Shown piece after piece: positions 46,314 to 55,293 of a DNA stretch of 64,000 nt (position 1 is the stretch's first letter; every line of letters starts with the position of its first letter). This DNA comes from Neisseria zalophi (lineage in GTDB: Bacteria > Pseudomonadota > Gammaproteobacteria > Burkholderiales > Neisseriaceae), in NCBI RefSeq assembly GCF_008807015.1, contig NZ_CP031700.1, positions 248,001-312,000 on the forward strand. The letters are read 5' to 3'. The notes under the pieces were generated by a model, which was not told where the DNA came from, did not search any database, and worked only from the letters and a program-made list of their open reading frames with translations. The position numbers were made by a program, and so were the translations under genes.

Positions 46314-46609
46314 GTAATTTATTAACAAGCCTACAAAATTGGTATAAATCAAAATGTGATGGGGTTTGGGAACATTCGTATGGAATTGAAATTGATACTT
46401 TGGATAATCCAGGATGGAGAGTTTCTCTTTCTGGGGAAAATAATAAAAAAAATATAAATATTTTCCTTGAGAGATCTGATAAGAATTGGGTGTCAATAAA
46501 AGCCGATAGCAATGAATTTGTAGCCTATGGTGGGATTGATAATTTAGATGAAATGTTACATCACGCTTTGATATGGATTAAAAATGAAAAAATTGTCCTA
46601 GATGACTAG
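46310..46609 (+). CDS. Imm53-like immunity protein for the full Rhs toxin
   Basis: 99 residues, overlapping the toxin gene by 4 bp (ATGA), the usual coupling of a toxin-immunity pair. The motif WYKSKCDGVWEHSYGIEI, then TLDNPGWRVSL, matches the Imm53 family as I remember it. Soluble and acidic, so it should neutralise the toxin in the cytoplasm, in line with a nuclease tip. A linker with terminator follows. Confidence 0.82.
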   Translation: MSNLLTSLQNWYKSKCDGVWEHSYGIEIDTLDNPGWRVSLSGENNKKNINIFLERSDKNWVSIKADSNEFVAYGGIDNLDEMLHHALIWIKNEKIVLDD

Positions 46610-46655
46610 TAAATCGTAGCTTGTATTAAATACTTATACAAGAGGTAAGCAAGCC

Positions 46656-46733
46656 GTAGCCTGCATAAACATATCTATTTAAAGTGTAGAGTGTTGTGCC
46701 CTTTGGGCACGCACGCTTTTTTTGGCACTCATC
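46656..46733 (+). terminator. Cassette linker with terminator, copy 1
   Basis: Repeated spacer: GTAGCCTGCATAAA, TATTTAAAGTGTAG, then the hairpin GTGCCCTTTGGGCAC and a T-run. It ends exactly at the DUS that starts the next rhs core piece. Confidence 0.75.
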
Positions 46734-48155
46734 AGGCCGTCTGAAAAATCAAATCGCCGAATTAAATACCGTTACCCAACCCAAAGGCAAAAACCAAACC
46801 GCTGCGGGTCATACCGCCATCAAACGCAGTTACGGCTACGATAAAACCGGCAACCTTACCCAAAGCAGCGACCAACGAAGCGGCATAACACAATTCGAAT
46901 ACGACCAACTCAGTCGAATCACCCAAGCCGATAAAGAAACCTTTGCCTTCGACCCCGCCCACAATATCCTTTCAGACGGCCTCAAAGATAAGATTGCCGA
47001 TAACCGTTTAAAAACCTATAACGGCATCAGCTATTATTATGACGAATCAGCTATTATTATGACGACTTAGGCAACCTGATTCACCGCGAACTGGCCGATG
47101 GCGAAGTACAGAACTATTTCTACGATCTGCACGACCAACTGGTGAAAGTGGAAATCTTTAAGCCCGAACAGGAAAAAGAGACTTGGGTTTATAGCTACGA
47201 CGCGCTAGGCAGAAGAATCGGCAAAGGCCGTCTGAAAAACAGCCAAGAAGTTTCAGACGGCTTGGAAGATAAAACCGACTTCACTTGGGACGGCAGCCAT
47301 TTAATACAGGAAACCCGTTCAGACGGCCTGTACACTTATATCTATACCGACAAAGATTCTTACGAACCTTTGGCACAAATCCGCAATTGGACAAACGAAG
47401 AGGGGGAAAGCCACCAAGAAACCAATTATTTCCACTGCGACCAAATCGGCATTCCGCGTGAGATGACCGATAAAGACGGGAATTTATTGTGGTTTGGAAA
47501 ATATAAAGGTTGGGGGAAATTAGAGGAAGAGACCAATATCTCTAATACTCATCAGCCGTTTAGGTTGCAGAATCAGTATTGTGATACCGAAACAGGGTTG
47601 CATTATAACTTCTTTAGGTATTATGAGCCTGATTGCGGTCGGTTTGTGAATCAGGATCCGATTGGACTAGGAGGGGGGAATAATTTGTACCAGTTTGCGC
47701 TTAATGCTCAAACATGGTTTGATTTATTTGGATTAAGTGCAACGGCTGCAGTATTAACTGGATTGGGTACGGATGCCGGAATATTGGAGCCGACGGATGC
47801 AGTCCCTCAAAAATGGGCAGGCTGGGGAATTGCACTTGGTGCAGCAGTCGCAGTGGATGTAGGAGTCTGGGCATACTCGAAATTACAAGCAAATTCAAAA
47901 TCACAAGATGCAGAAAAGCAGCGTGAATATGAAATAGCAAAAAAGTTCTGTGACAATCCCCCGCCAACTGGAGAAAATAAATGCGCATCTTTGCACAATC
48001 AAATTGAACATGCGAAAAAATGTATTAATCTTTATGAAGAATGGGATAAAAAATGGCTACCTGGTAGGCATGCTCAAAAAATACAAGAATATAAAAACAG
48101 ATTAAATAATCTAAAAAATGAGCATAAGAAAAATTGTGTCACTAGTAAGAAATAA
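46734..48155 (+). pseudogene. Orphan rhs cassette B with WD..PGRH toxin tip
   Basis: A headless copy of the 3' rhs core (from G-R-L-K-N-Q) and a new tip. A 20-bp tandem duplication (47026-47045 = 47046-47065) throws it out of frame; removing one copy restores one frame to 48155. After the duplication the frame is intact from 47142. The tip follows DLFGL, has a hydrophobic stretch (GWGIALGAAVAVDVGVWAY), then [14 protein letters not shown] and WDKKWLPGRHAQKI. I do not recognise the toxin family. An almost parallel tip is in cassette G. An ankyrin gene follows. Confidence 0.85.
47026..47065 (+). repeat. 20-bp tandem duplication inside cassette B
   Basis: ATCAGCTATTATTATGACGA occurs twice in direct succession; all other cassettes that keep this part have it once. 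20 is not a multiple of 3, so it shifts the frame. Confidence 0.95.
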
Positions 48156-48212
48156 ATAAGAAATAAAATCTAAAATATTCAATTTATAAATTTACAGTTA
48201 TAGGTGTTATAA

Positions 48213-48605
48213 ATGGAAAAAGAACTATCAAATATTTTAAAAAGATATGAAATACATCCTGATTTTTTGGGTGTATCTATTGAAGATATCAATCAAGTAG
48301 GAGGCATGGATGACACAGTCTTACATATTGCAGCTAGAAATAATTATTTAAACGATGCTCTTATATTTCTTCAAAATGGAGCATTGATTGATATTAAGGG
48401 TGATTTAGGATATACGCCACTACATTATGCATGCATGTTTGGAAATATAGAAATGGTGAGATTACTCCTTGATAATGGCGCTAACAAAAATATCCAAAAT
48501 GAATTTGGAGAAAATGCCATTAAAATTGCAATTAACTCATCAAGTGAAAATAAAGATATGATAGTAAAACTACTAAATAATTTTAAAAGAAAAAAACATA
48601 AATAA
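48213..48605 (+). CDS. Ankyrin-repeat putative immunity protein for cassette B
   Basis: 130 residues with about three ankyrin repeats: DTVLHIAARNNYLNDALIFLQNGA, GYTPLHYACMFGNIEMVRLLLDNG, then FGENAIKIAI. Placed 57 bp after the toxin tip. The related gene at 54891 follows the related toxin tip of cassette G, so toxin and ankyrin protein travel as a pair. Cytoplasmic, no signal peptide. Confidence 0.78.
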   Translation: MEKELSNILKRYEIHPDFLGVSIEDINQVGGMDDTVLHIAARNNYLNDALIFLQNGALIDIKGDLGYTPLHYACMFGNIEMVRLLLDNGANKNIQNEFGENAIKIAINSSSENKDMIVKLLNNFKRKKHK

Positions 48606-48670
48606 CACAATAGCCTAGTAAGAAAACTTAGTTGCAAAGTGAGTTTCACAACATCTTGAATACAAATTTA

Positions 48671-48751
48671 GCCGCAGCCTGCATAAAAGTATCTATTCAA
48701 AGTATAAGGTGCTGTGCCCTTTGGGCACGCGCGCTTTTCTTAGTACTCATC
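48671..48751 (+). terminator. Cassette linker with terminator, copy 2
   Basis: Same words as at 46656: GCAGCCTGCATAAAAGTATC, then GTGCCCTTTGGGCAC and a T-rich stretch, ending at a DUS. Confidence 0.75.
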
Positions 48752-48789
48752 AGGCCGTCTGAAAAAATAAATCGCCGCATTAAATGCCG
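48752..48789 (+). pseudogene. Minimal rhs core scrap (cassette C)
   Basis: Only about 38 bp of core (GRLKK, then the TAA at 48768) before it is joined to an unrelated small gene. The TAA is the same nonsense change seen in cassettes F and L. Confidence 0.7.
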
Positions 48790-48807
48790 TTAGAGGATAA
48801 AATAATT

Positions 48808-49041
48808 ATGCATTATTATGATGGAACAAAGATTCAATTGGCAGATAGGGTTAAATTAGGTAATTCTAAAGGTATAGTGGTGGCTTTGATTGGAGAAGGA
48901 TTGTATGAGAGTGAATATCTTTTAAAAGATTGGTCATATCTTAAACATGGATTACTAATATATTTTGACAAATATGGCTTAATTTATTATGTAAATATTG
49001 AACAAGATATTTCTTTCATTGAAAGAGGTTTATCTGCGTAG
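48808..49041 (+). CDS. Orphan putative immunity protein
   Basis: 77 residues from the ATG at 48808 (MHYYDGTKIQLADRVKLGN), preceded by GAGGA. The ATG 24 bp upstream belongs to the rhs scrap. The small beta-rich protein begins in a style common among immunity proteins, but I cannot name the family. Its toxin is gone: the core joins directly to this gene. Confidence 0.6.
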   Translation: MHYYDGTKIQLADRVKLGNSKGIVVALIGEGLYESEYLLKDWSYLKHGLLIYFDKYGLIYYVNIEQDISFIERGLSA

Positions 49042-49156
49042 GTATAGTTAGTTCCATTGAGTGTAACTATATGCATGTTTTTCATGCTGTCTGAAAAACC
49101 ATCACTCTTTTTTTTCAACAGTATAACTTAGCCCATTGCCTACTGCTTCGAAGCAA

Positions 49157-49241
49157 GTCGTAGCCTGCATAAAAACATCTATTTATCTATTCAAAGTGTA
49201 GGGTGTTGTGCCCTTTGGGTACACTTTTCTTAGCCATCATC
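49157..49241 (+). terminator. Cassette linker with terminator, copy 3
   Basis: GTAGCCTGCATAAAAACATC, a short internal repeat (ATTTATCTATTCAAAG), then GTGCCCTTTGGGTAC; the stem has one change. Ends at a DUS. Confidence 0.7.
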
Positions 49242-49733
49242 AGGCCGTCTGAAAAAACAGATTGCCGAATTAAATGCCGTTACCCAACCCAAAGGCAAAA
49301 ACCAAACCGCTGCGGGTTATACCGCCGTCAAACGCAGCTACGGTTATGATAAAACCGGCAACCTCATTCACAGCAGCGACCAAAGAAGCGGCGTAACAAA
49401 ATTCGAATACGACCGACTCGGCAGAATCACCAAAGCCGATAAAGAAACCTTTGCCTTCGACCCCGCCCACAATATCCTTTCAGACGGCCAAAAAGATAAG
49501 ATTGCCGACAACCGTTTAAAAACCTACAACGGCATCAGCTATTACTATGACGACTTAGGCAATCTGATTCACCACGAACTGGCCGACGGCGAAGTACAGA
49601 ACTATTTCTATGATCTGCACGACCAACTGGTGAAAGTGGAAATCTTTAAGCCCGAACAGGAAAAAGAGACTTGGGTTTATACTTATGACGCGCTAGGCAG
49701 AAGAACCGGCAAAGGCCGTCTGAAAAACGGCCA
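49242..49733 (+). pseudogene. Orphan rhs core piece, cassette D, cut by IS1106-like element
   Basis: Core from GRLKKQIAELNAV to RTGKGRLKNGQ, open in frame, then the IS begins. No toxin tip remains on this side. The sequence after the IS belongs to another cassette, so material was lost. Confidence 0.82.
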
Positions 49734-50932
49734 GAGACCTTTGCGAAATAGTCCTTCACCCGACAGCCGAACTCCAAACACAGGATTTCGGCTGTTTTTG
49801 ACCGCAATATCCCCTTTATTACTCCTCAGATGCCTAATTAATAGGCATCCGGCTGCCTTTTAGGCAGCAATAGGCGCACGTAGCCTGTTGGCCGCCTTCA
49901 ACAGGTTCAAACATATCGCTTTCAGATGGCTTTGTGCTGATACTTTATCCAGCCCGAAGTAGGCTGCCCGCGCATAGCGGAATTTACGGTGCAGCGTACC
50001 GAAACTCTGTTCCACTACATAACGGGTTTTCGATAAATGTTTGTTGCGGCGGGTTTGCGCTTCCGTCAGCGGACGGTTGCGATGGGATTTACTCATAATG
50101 CCGTCTTTCAGTTTATATTCTTCCAGATGCTTTCTGTTTTCTGCACTGTCGTAACCTTTATCCGCATAGACGGTAGTCTCTTTGGCCATGCCTGCCAACA
50201 AAGGCAACAGATGTTTGCACTCGTGGGCATTGGCCGCTGTAATATGCAGCTTCTCAATATAACCTTCCGCATCGGTACGGGTGTGCTGCTTATAGCCTAA
50301 TTGATGATGACCGTTCTTCTTCACCCAACGGGCATCTTTATCTTTGCTCGGTGTGGTTTGACCGGTTATCTCTCCTTCGCTATCAACCTCTATGGACTGA
50401 CGTTGTTTACTGCCGGCCGTCTGAATAATCGTCGCATCAATAACGGCAGCCTGTGCCTTCTCTACCTTTAAGCCTTTCTCAGTCAGTTGGCGGTTAATCA
50501 AATCCAACAGTTCGGCCAAGGTATTATCTTGTGCTAACCAGTTGCGGTAACGGCAAAGGGTACTGTGATCGGGAATATTCATCTCGTCAAAATGACAAAA
50601 CAGGTTGAAATCAATACGGGTAATGAGACTGTGTTCGAGTTCGGGGTCGGAAAGACTGTGCCATTGGCCGAGTAAAACGGCTTTAAACATAGCCAATAAG
50701 GGATAGGCGGGACGGCCGCGGTGATCTCTGATATAACGGGTTTTCTGACGATTCAGATACTGCTCTACCGGCTGCCAATCAATTACCTGTTCGAGCTTTA
50801 ATAAAGGAAAGCGGTCAATGTGTTTGGCAATCATGGCTTGGGCGGTTTGCTGAAAGAACGTACTCATGAGAAATCCCTTAAATATCTTTGGTGAAGAATT
50901 TAAGGGATTTTTAGGGTTTTTGCAAAGGTCTC
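49734..50932 (-). mobile_element. IS5-family element, IS1106-like, copy 1
   Basis: 1199 bp with terminal inverted repeats GAGACCTTTGC / GCAAAGGTCTC and a single transposase on the minus strand. Flanks do not give a target duplication (GGCCA left, AGAAA right), unlike copy 2. This suggests the element has recombined with another copy and removed what lay between. Confidence 0.92.
49860..50867 (-). CDS. IS1106-like transposase
   Basis: 335 residues with an N-terminal IS5-type domain (DHRGRPAYPLLAMFKAVLLGQW) and a DDE catalytic core: VIDATIIQT (first Asp), VYADKGYDSAEN (second Asp) and the C-terminal Y(2)R(3)E-like RYVVEQSFGTLHRKFRYARA (Glu). Appears intact. The copy at 60516 differs by an internal stop. 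Confidence 0.93.
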   Translation of the reverse strand: MSTFFQQTAQAMIAKHIDRFPLLKLEQVIDWQPVEQYLNRQKTRYIRDHRGRPAYPLLAMFKAVLLGQWHSLSDPELEHSLITRIDFNLFCHFDEMNIPDHSTLCRYRNWLAQDNTLAELLDLINRQLTEKGLKVEKAQAAVIDATIIQTAGSKQRQSIEVDSEGEITGQTTPSKDKDARWVKKNGHHQLGYKQHTRTDAEGYIEKLHITAANAHECKHLLPLLAGMAKETTVYADKGYDSAENRKHLEEYKLKDGIMSKSHRNRPLTEAQTRRNKHLSKTRYVVEQSFGTLHRKFRYARAAYFGLDKVSAQSHLKAICLNLLKAANRLRAPIAA

Positions 50933-50946
50933 AGAAAGTGAAATAA

Positions 50947-51477
50947 ATGTTAACCAAAAAAATTGCGAAAATTTTTAAAGATTCATCCATTCAGTTTGAA
51001 GAACTTCTTTTTGATTATGAGACATTTGAAGAACCCCCTTTAATTAACAGATATACTAAAGTAAAAAAAATAGCAAAAGATATAGATAGAAAGGATTTAA
51101 ATACTTTTTTATTTAATTTGGCTTTGGCACATTTAAACAATGTGGTGTTATATGCAAAAAATAAACTAACCTCGGAAGAGTTTGCTAATTTTTTTATTTG
51201 TTTGGTTTATCATGGTGATGAAAATAAAGTAGATTCAGGTATAAGCGAATTTGGTTTTTATATGCCAACTTTCTGTGTTACAAGAAAAGAAAAGCAATTA
51301 GATATAAAAAATCAAATTAAAAAGGAGGCTATTATTAATCTGGAAAACTACCCTATCATAAAAAAAACGCTAACGGATTTAAACCTAATTCAAATTATGG
51401 ATGTCCATCTTGAAAGTTTTACTGACCAATTTGGCTCTGAAATTAAAAGATTTTTCTTTTTATATAAGGAAATTTAA
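50947..51477 (+). CDS. Orphan putative immunity protein, paralogue of the gene at 58540
   Basis: 176 soluble residues; the N-terminal 35 or so (MLTKKIAKIFKDSSIQFEEL) are the same as in the product at 58540. The middle differs moderately. No family recognised. It begins 15 bp after the IS, with the same upstream words (AGAAAGTGAAATAA) as the other copy, and is followed by a cassette linker. No toxin tip is left next to either copy. Confidence 0.68.
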   Translation: MLTKKIAKIFKDSSIQFEELLFDYETFEEPPLINRYTKVKKIAKDIDRKDLNTFLFNLALAHLNNVVLYAKNKLTSEEFANFFICLVYHGDENKVDSGISEFGFYMPTFCVTRKEKQLDIKNQIKKEAIINLENYPIIKKTLTDLNLIQIMDVHLESFTDQFGSEIKRFFFLYKEI

Positions 51478-51496
51478 ATAATTGTATTTTTTATAG

Positions 51497-51560
51497 AATT
51501 TCTATTCAAAGCGTGAGGTATGTGCCCTTTGGGCATGCACGCTTTTTTTTGGTACTCATC
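51497..51560 (+). terminator. Cassette linker with terminator, copy 4
   Basis: TCTATTCAAAGCGTGAGG then TGTGCCCTTTGGGCAT, GCACGC and eight T. GCGTG and CACGC can extend the stem. Confidence 0.8.
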
Positions 51561-52794
51561 CGGCCGTCTGAAAAAATAAATCGCCGCATTAAATGCCGTT
51601 ACCCAACCCAAAGGCAAAGACAAAACCGCTGCGGGTCATACCGCCGTCAAACACCGCTATGGCTACGACAAAACCGGCAATCTGATCCATTCAACAGACC
51701 AAAGAAGCGGCGTAACACAATTCGAATACGACAAACTCGGCCGAATCACTAAAGCCGACAAAGAAACCTTTGCCTTCGACCCCGCCCACAATATCCTTTC
51801 AGACGGCCAAACAGATAAGGTTGCCGACAACCGCCTCAAAACCTACAACGGCATCAGCTATTACTACGACGACCTGGGCAACCTAATCCAGCGCGAACTG
51901 ACCGACGGCGAAATATAGAACTATTTCTACGATCTGCACGACCAACTGGTGAAAGTGGAAATCTTCAAACCCGAACGGGAAAAAGAGACTTGGGTTTATA
52001 CGTACGACGCACTGGGCAGGAGAATCGGCAAAGAGCGGGCGGACGTTTCAGACAGGCATACTGCAGATAATGCCTGTCTGAAAACCGGATTTATCTGGGA
52101 CGGCAGCCACCTGATACAGGAAACCCGTTCAGACGGCCTGTATACCTATATTTATACCGACAAAGATTCTTACGAACCTTTGGCGCAAATCCGCAATTGG
52201 ATAAATGAAGAAAAGGAAAGCTACCAGGAAACGAACTACTTCCACTGCGACCAAATCGGTATCCCTAGAGAGATGACGGATAAAGACGGGAATTTATTGT
52301 GGTTTGGAAAATATAAAGGTTGGGGGAAATTAGACCAAGAGACCAATATTACTAATGCCCATCAGCCGTTTAGGTTGCAGAACCAGTATTGTGATACTGA
52401 AACGGGTTTGCATTATAACTTTTTTAGGTATTATGAGCCGGATTGTGGTCGGTTTGTGAATCAGGATCCGATTGGGTTGTGGGGTGGGGAGAATTTTTAT
52501 CAGTTTGCGTTTAATACTCAAGAATGGACTGATCCCCTGGGACTTGCTAGAAGAAGAAAAAATGCTAGCGATGAAGTAGGTAGCTGTGCATCTGATAGTT
52601 CCAAAAATGAAAAACATGGGGATGGTGGACGAGCTATTTCAAAATCTCAACAAGATATTGCAAGATTAAGGGAGCAATTAAAAACAGCAACTGGCCGGGA
52701 GAAAAAGAAAATAGAGCAAAAAATTCAAAATATTACTAAAGCTGCACAAAGAAAAGCCAAAGGAGAGGAACATAGCAGAGGAGCAAAAAGATGA
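51561..52794 (+). pseudogene. Orphan rhs cassette F with basic toxin tip
   Basis: Headless core with two in-frame stops: TAA at 51577 (after GRLKK) and TAG at 51916 (GEVQNYF turned into GEI-stop-NYF). After that it is open to 52794. The tip follows DPLGL: ARRRKNASDEV..., HGDGGRAISKSQQDIARL, KGEEHSRGAKR. Helical, strongly basic end; family not recognised, nucleic acid is a plausible target. The immunity gene overlaps by 4 bp. The variable core patch (KERADVSDRHTADNACLK) replaces the usual GKGRLKNGQEVSDGL and is shared with cassette G. Confidence 0.85.
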
Positions 52795-53198
52795 GATTGG
52801 AATTATTTCCTCTAAAGTCGGTGGGGCACTTCAAATTTGGTAATCATATTCAGCACTACACATCTCTGTTAAAGGATTTTAAATGTAGTGAACCTGATGA
52901 GTTCGGCTATGTTCACTATGAAGCTCCTGATGAAAGTTTTTTCATTACAGTAAAAGACAATAGAATTGATTCTATATTTTGTTATAAAGAACTTTGGTTT
53001 AAGGATGTGAATTTAATTGGGATAAGTATTGAAGAGTTTCAAAAAATAACAGAAAGCAGTTTTGTAGGAGAGATTGATGAATTACATGTTGAAGATGATA
53101 GTATTCCCCAGTTAGTTTACCAGTTTGAAGAACTTGGGCTACAAGTTTGGGAGAAAAATAAAGTGATTGTAACTATAGTTGCGGACTCTGGTCGTTAG
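52791..53198 (+). CDS. Putative immunity protein of cassette F
   Basis: 135 residues, start overlapping the toxin stop (ATGA) with GGAG upstream. Soluble and acidic (DESFFITVKDNRIDSIFCY, VGEIDELHVEDDS), opposite in charge to the basic toxin tip. Family not recognised. It should still be translatable if transcribed from a promoter of its own; none identified. Confidence 0.72.
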   Translation: MRLELFPLKSVGHFKFGNHIQHYTSLLKDFKCSEPDEFGYVHYEAPDESFFITVKDNRIDSIFCYKELWFKDVNLIGISIEEFQKITESSFVGEIDELHVEDDSIPQLVYQFEELGLQVWEKNKVIVTIVADSGR

Positions 53199-53212
53199 CT
53201 AAAGATACTCTC

Positions 53213-54864
53213 AGCCGATTGACTGCCGAAAGCGGCTTCGACCACAAACTGACCGCCCCGAGGTCCAACGCACCGTCTACCACTACGATGCCGAAGGCCG
53301 TCTGGTACGGGCGGCCAATCCCGCCGCCATCACCTGTTTCGATTACGACAGCCTGGGGCGGCTCATCCAGGAAAGCTTCCGGGCGCACCGCCCGCAGGAC
53401 GACGTAGCCGAATACCTGCCCGCCACCGACTGGGACAACCCCGAACACGACCTTATCCTACTGCACAAACACCGCCACATCCGCCACCACTACGACTCCA
53501 ACGGCAACCGTACCGCCACCGAACTGCCCGACGGCAGAAGCATCAACTACCTCTACTACGGCAGCGGGCATTTACACCGGATCGATCTGGACGGAGAAAT
53601 CATCAGCGACATCGAGCGCGACAAACTGCACCGCGAAATCGAACGGACCCAGGGTAGGCTCACCAGCCGCTACGGCTACGACAAAACCGGCAACCTCACC
53701 CAAAGCAGCGACCAACGAAGCGGCACCACACAATTCGAATACGACCCACTCGGCCGAATCACCCAAGCGGATAAAGAAACCTTTGCCTTCGACCCCGCCC
53801 ACAATATCCTTTCAGACGGCCTCAAAGATAAGATTGCCGACAACCGTTTAAAAACCTACAACGGCATCAGCTATTATTATGACGACTTAGGCAACCTAAT
53901 CCAGCGCGAACTGACCGACGGCGAAATATAGAACTATTTCTACGATCTGCACGACCAACTGGTGAAAGTGGAAATCTTCAAACCCGAACGGGAAAAAGAG
54001 ACTTGGGTTTATACGTACGACGCACTGGGCAGGAGAATCGGCAAAGAGCGGGCGGACGTTTCAGACAGGCATACTGCAGATAATGCCTGTCTGAAAACCG
54101 GATTTATCTGGGACGGCAGCCACCTGATACAGGAAACCCGTTCAGACGGCCTGTATACCTATATCTACACCGACCAAAACTCTTACGAGCCCTTGGCACA
54201 AATCCGCAACTGGACAAATGAAGAAGGGGAAACCCGACAGGAAACCAACTATTTCCACTGCGACCAAATCGGCATCCCGCGGGAGATGACGGATAAAGAC
54301 GGGAGACTGCTTTGGTTTGGCGATTATTACGGTTGGGGTAAGCTAAAGAGTGAAACCAATATTACCAATGCCCATCAGCCGTTTAGGTTGCAAAACCAAT
54401 ATTGCGACTAAGAAACGGGGCTGCATTATAACTTTTTTAGGTATTACGAGCCTGAATGCGGGCGGTTTGTGAATCAGGATCCGATTAAATATTTTGGAGG
54501 TACAAATTTTTATACTTATGCTTTTAATATTACAAATTGGATAGATCTTATAGGTTTGAACCCGTTTAGAATTTATTCACAATTAAAGCAAATATTTAAT
54601 AAAATAAATAAAAAAAGCAAAAAAACCAATAAACGTGATCAAGAATATCAACTAGCAAAAAGATTTTGTGATACTCCAGTTCCACCGCAGGCATCTAGAT
54701 GCGCAACTTTAAGTGCACAGATTGAACATGCCAAAAAATGTATTAAACTTTATACGGATTGGGATAAAAAATGGCAACCAGGTAGGCATGCGATTAAAAT
54801 TAAGGATTGGCAAAATAGATTGAATGCTTTGAAAGAGAAAGAAAAATCTGAATGTTCTAAATAA
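53213..54864 (+). pseudogene. Orphan rhs cassette G, second WD..PGRH toxin tip
   Basis: Longer core piece of a different core allele (YDSLGRLIQESF, LPATDWDNPEHDL, HRIDLDGEIISDIERDK) joined out of order to the common 3' core. Stops: TAG at 53929, the same as in cassette F, and TAA at 54409 (QYCD-stop-ETGLHY). The tip follows [46 protein letters not shown]. It is clearly the same toxin type as cassette B without the hydrophobic stretch. The ankyrin immunity candidate follows. Confidence 0.83.
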
Positions 54865-54890
54865 AGCAAAGATTAATTCGGAGATAAAAA

Positions 54891-55283
54891 ATGAATGATT
54901 CATTACTAAAACTTTTTTCTAAATATCAAAATTACCCTAGTTTTTTTACTTATCCTCCCATTACCTCTGTACATGATTTGGGTTCTATGGGAGAAACATT
55001 ATTAAATTTAGCGGTGAATTCTCAAGCTAAAAAAGATGTTCTTTTATTAATAGAGAATGGTGCAAATGTTAATCAATCAGGAGAATTAAGTTTTACTCCT
55101 ATCCAAAATGCTTGCCTCAATGGGAATACAGATATTATTATGATTCTTTTAGAAAACAAGGCCAATATAAATATAAAAAATGAGTTTGGATATAATGCTA
55201 AACATTATGCTACAGAAGAATATCATGATAAAAAGAAATCGAAAGAAATATTAAACTTATTAAAAAATTACAAATATAAATAG
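54891..55283 (+). CDS. Ankyrin-repeat putative immunity protein for cassette G
   Basis: 130 residues, same length as the protein at 48213 and similar in plan: ETLLNLAVNSQAKKDVLLLIENGA, then FTPIQNACLNGNTDIIMILLENKA and FGYNAKHYA. It follows the toxin tip after 26 bp. Sequence has diverged well beyond the repeat consensus, as expected if specificity differs. Confidence 0.78.
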   Translation: MNDSLLKLFSKYQNYPSFFTYPPITSVHDLGSMGETLLNLAVNSQAKKDVLLLIENGANVNQSGELSFTPIQNACLNGNTDIIMILLENKANINIKNEFGYNAKHYATEEYHDKKKSKEILNLLKNYKYK

Positions 55284-55293
55284 AATATTCTTT

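Noticed and set aside
46696..46733. Linker hairpin read in frame into the rhs core from a GTG (MPFGHARFF...)
   Set aside because: The frame differs among linker copies (copies at 51497 and 59106 run in several frames), so it is probably chance, not a real start for the orphan cassettes.
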